A DNA stretch of 64,000 bases. Source: Arthrobacter sp. 135MFCol5.1 (GTDB taxonomy: Bacteria; Actinomycetota; Actinomycetes; Actinomycetales; Micrococcaceae). Where the stretch lies: the NCBI RefSeq assembly GCF_000374865.1, contig NZ_KB895455.1, positions 204,274-268,273 on the forward strand. The letters run 5' to 3'. Each line of letters begins with the position of its first letter. Positions within the stretch are counted from its first letter, which is position 1. This document shows, piece after piece, positions 63,314 to 64,000 of the stretch. Position numbers and translations under genes: made by a program. A model generated the notes under the pieces. The model saw nothing but the letters and a program-made list of their open reading frames with translations, had not been told where the DNA came from and ran no database searches.

Positions 63314-64000
63314 GTGGCTGCAGGAGAAGATACCTCCCATATCCTCAGCGGGTTGACTAACCAGCTGCCTGATCGTGATCCGGAAGAGACTGCCGAGTGG
63401 GTTGAGTCCCTGGATGCGTTGATCAGGGAACAGGGCACTGAGCGTGCCCAATACATCATGCGGAGCCTGCTGCAGCGCGCGGGCGCGCAGAGCGTCGGGG
63501 TGCCGATGGTGACTACCACCGATTACGTGAACACCATCCCGGTGGACCAGGAAGCGGAGTTTCCGGGCAACGAGGAATTCGAGCGCCGGTACCGGGCGTA
63601 CATGCGGTGGAACGCCGCGGTGATGGTGCACCGGGCGCAGCGGCCCGAGATCGGCGTCGGCGGGCATATCTCCACCTACGCTGGGGCCGCGACCCTGTAC
63701 GAGGTCGGGTTCAACCACTTCTTCCGCGGCAAGGACCACCCCGGCGGCGGGGACCAGGTCTTCTTCCAGGGCCACGCCTCCCCCGGCATGTACGCCCGGG
63801 CGTTCATGGAAGGACGCCTCTCCGAGGAAGACCTCGACGGGTTCCGGCAGGAAAAGTCCCGCGCCGGCCACGCCCTGTCCTCCTACCCGCACCCGCGGCT
63901 GATGCCGGACTTCTGGGAATTCCCCACCGTGTCCATGGGCATCGGGCCGATGAACGCGATCTACCAGGCCCAGAACAACCGCTACCTGCACAACCGGGGC
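63314..64000 (+). CDS. aceE: Pyruvate dehydrogenase E1 component, homodimeric type (5' part)
   Basis: The first 229 codons are present and the frame is open to the window end; full AceE proteins are about 900 residues. The start is GTG with AAAAGAGG upstream. The peptide reads [73 protein letters not shown] and [21 protein letters not shown], all characteristic of homodimeric ThDP-dependent E1. It decarboxylates pyruvate for the PDH complex. A 25-bp inverted repeat just upstream may control it. Confidence 0.96.
   Translation, partial: MAAGEDTSHILSGLTNQLPDRDPEETAEWVESLDALIREQGTERAQYIMRSLLQRAGAQSVGVPMVTTTDYVNTIPVDQEAEFPGNEEFERRYRAYMRWNAAVMVHRAQRPEIGVGGHISTYAGAATLYEVGFNHFFRGKDHPGGGDQVFFQGHASPGMYARAFMEGRLSEEDLDGFRQEKSRAGHALSSYPHPRLMPDFWEFPTVSMGIGPMNAIYQAQNNRYLHNRG

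Overview
The window is high-GC actinobacterial chromosome, most like Arthrobacter/Pseudarthrobacter (Micrococcaceae). The evidence is codon use with frequent GTG/TTG starts, a homodimeric-type aceE, the helicase/secretion Tad cluster, a CvpA-type MarP protease, sugar ABC operons without their own ATPase, and gene order typical of the group. It is almost entirely coding. I saw no phage, IS element or CRISPR array.

Layout. 0-2.4 kb: the 5' end of an acuC-like deacetylase, then a trkH-trkA potassium uptake pair. 2.4-9.4 kb (minus): methyltransferase, topA, sseB-like, ppx/gppA and proC, with a strongly structured intergenic element between ppx and proC. 9.4-12.3 kb: two related lipoproteins, tRNA hydroxylase trhO, GNAT. 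12.4-22.2 kb: a DEAH helicase, a seven-gene Tad/Flp-type pilus operon (ssd-tadA-tadB-tadC-DUF4244-tadE-tadE-like) and a family A DNA polymerase. 22.3-25.4 kb: DUF1508, NUDIX, nth and a membrane protein with a repeat. 25.8-27.9 kb: acs.

28-40 kb is carbohydrate metabolism. The first CUT1 ABC operon ends in a DeoR regulator and has a perfect TGTGA-N6-TCACA (Crp/GlxR) site. The second is divergent: gfo/idh-lacI on one side, permeases, binding protein and GH36 alpha-galactosidase on the other, with two related LacI-type operators between them. 40.3-47.9 kb: aroQ, marP, crp, NUDIX, ridA, DUF4177, a class A PBP and a metallophosphoesterase. 48-51.7 kb: a heterodimeric ABC exporter with one degenerate ATP site. 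51.76 kb: tRNA-Pro(CGG).

The most interesting locus is 51.95-53.66 kb. A 72-residue secreted pre-peptide carries the octapeptide VGNWPDPA twice, once at its extreme C-terminus. It is divergent from a 421-residue HTH+TPR cytoplasmic protein built like NprR/PlcR/Rgg receptors. An AT-rich intergenic region with a palindrome separates them, and terminators close both ends. This looks like a self-contained RRNPP-type peptide signalling system in an actinobacterium.

53.7-64 kb: purD-purC, a five-TM molybdopterin oxidoreductase with an internal twin-arginine motif, asparaginase II, a sterol-carrier-family protein, a Pr6Pr membrane protein, an NCS1 permease-racemase-SDR operon (the racemase lacks one of the two family cysteines), and the 5' end of aceE running off the window.
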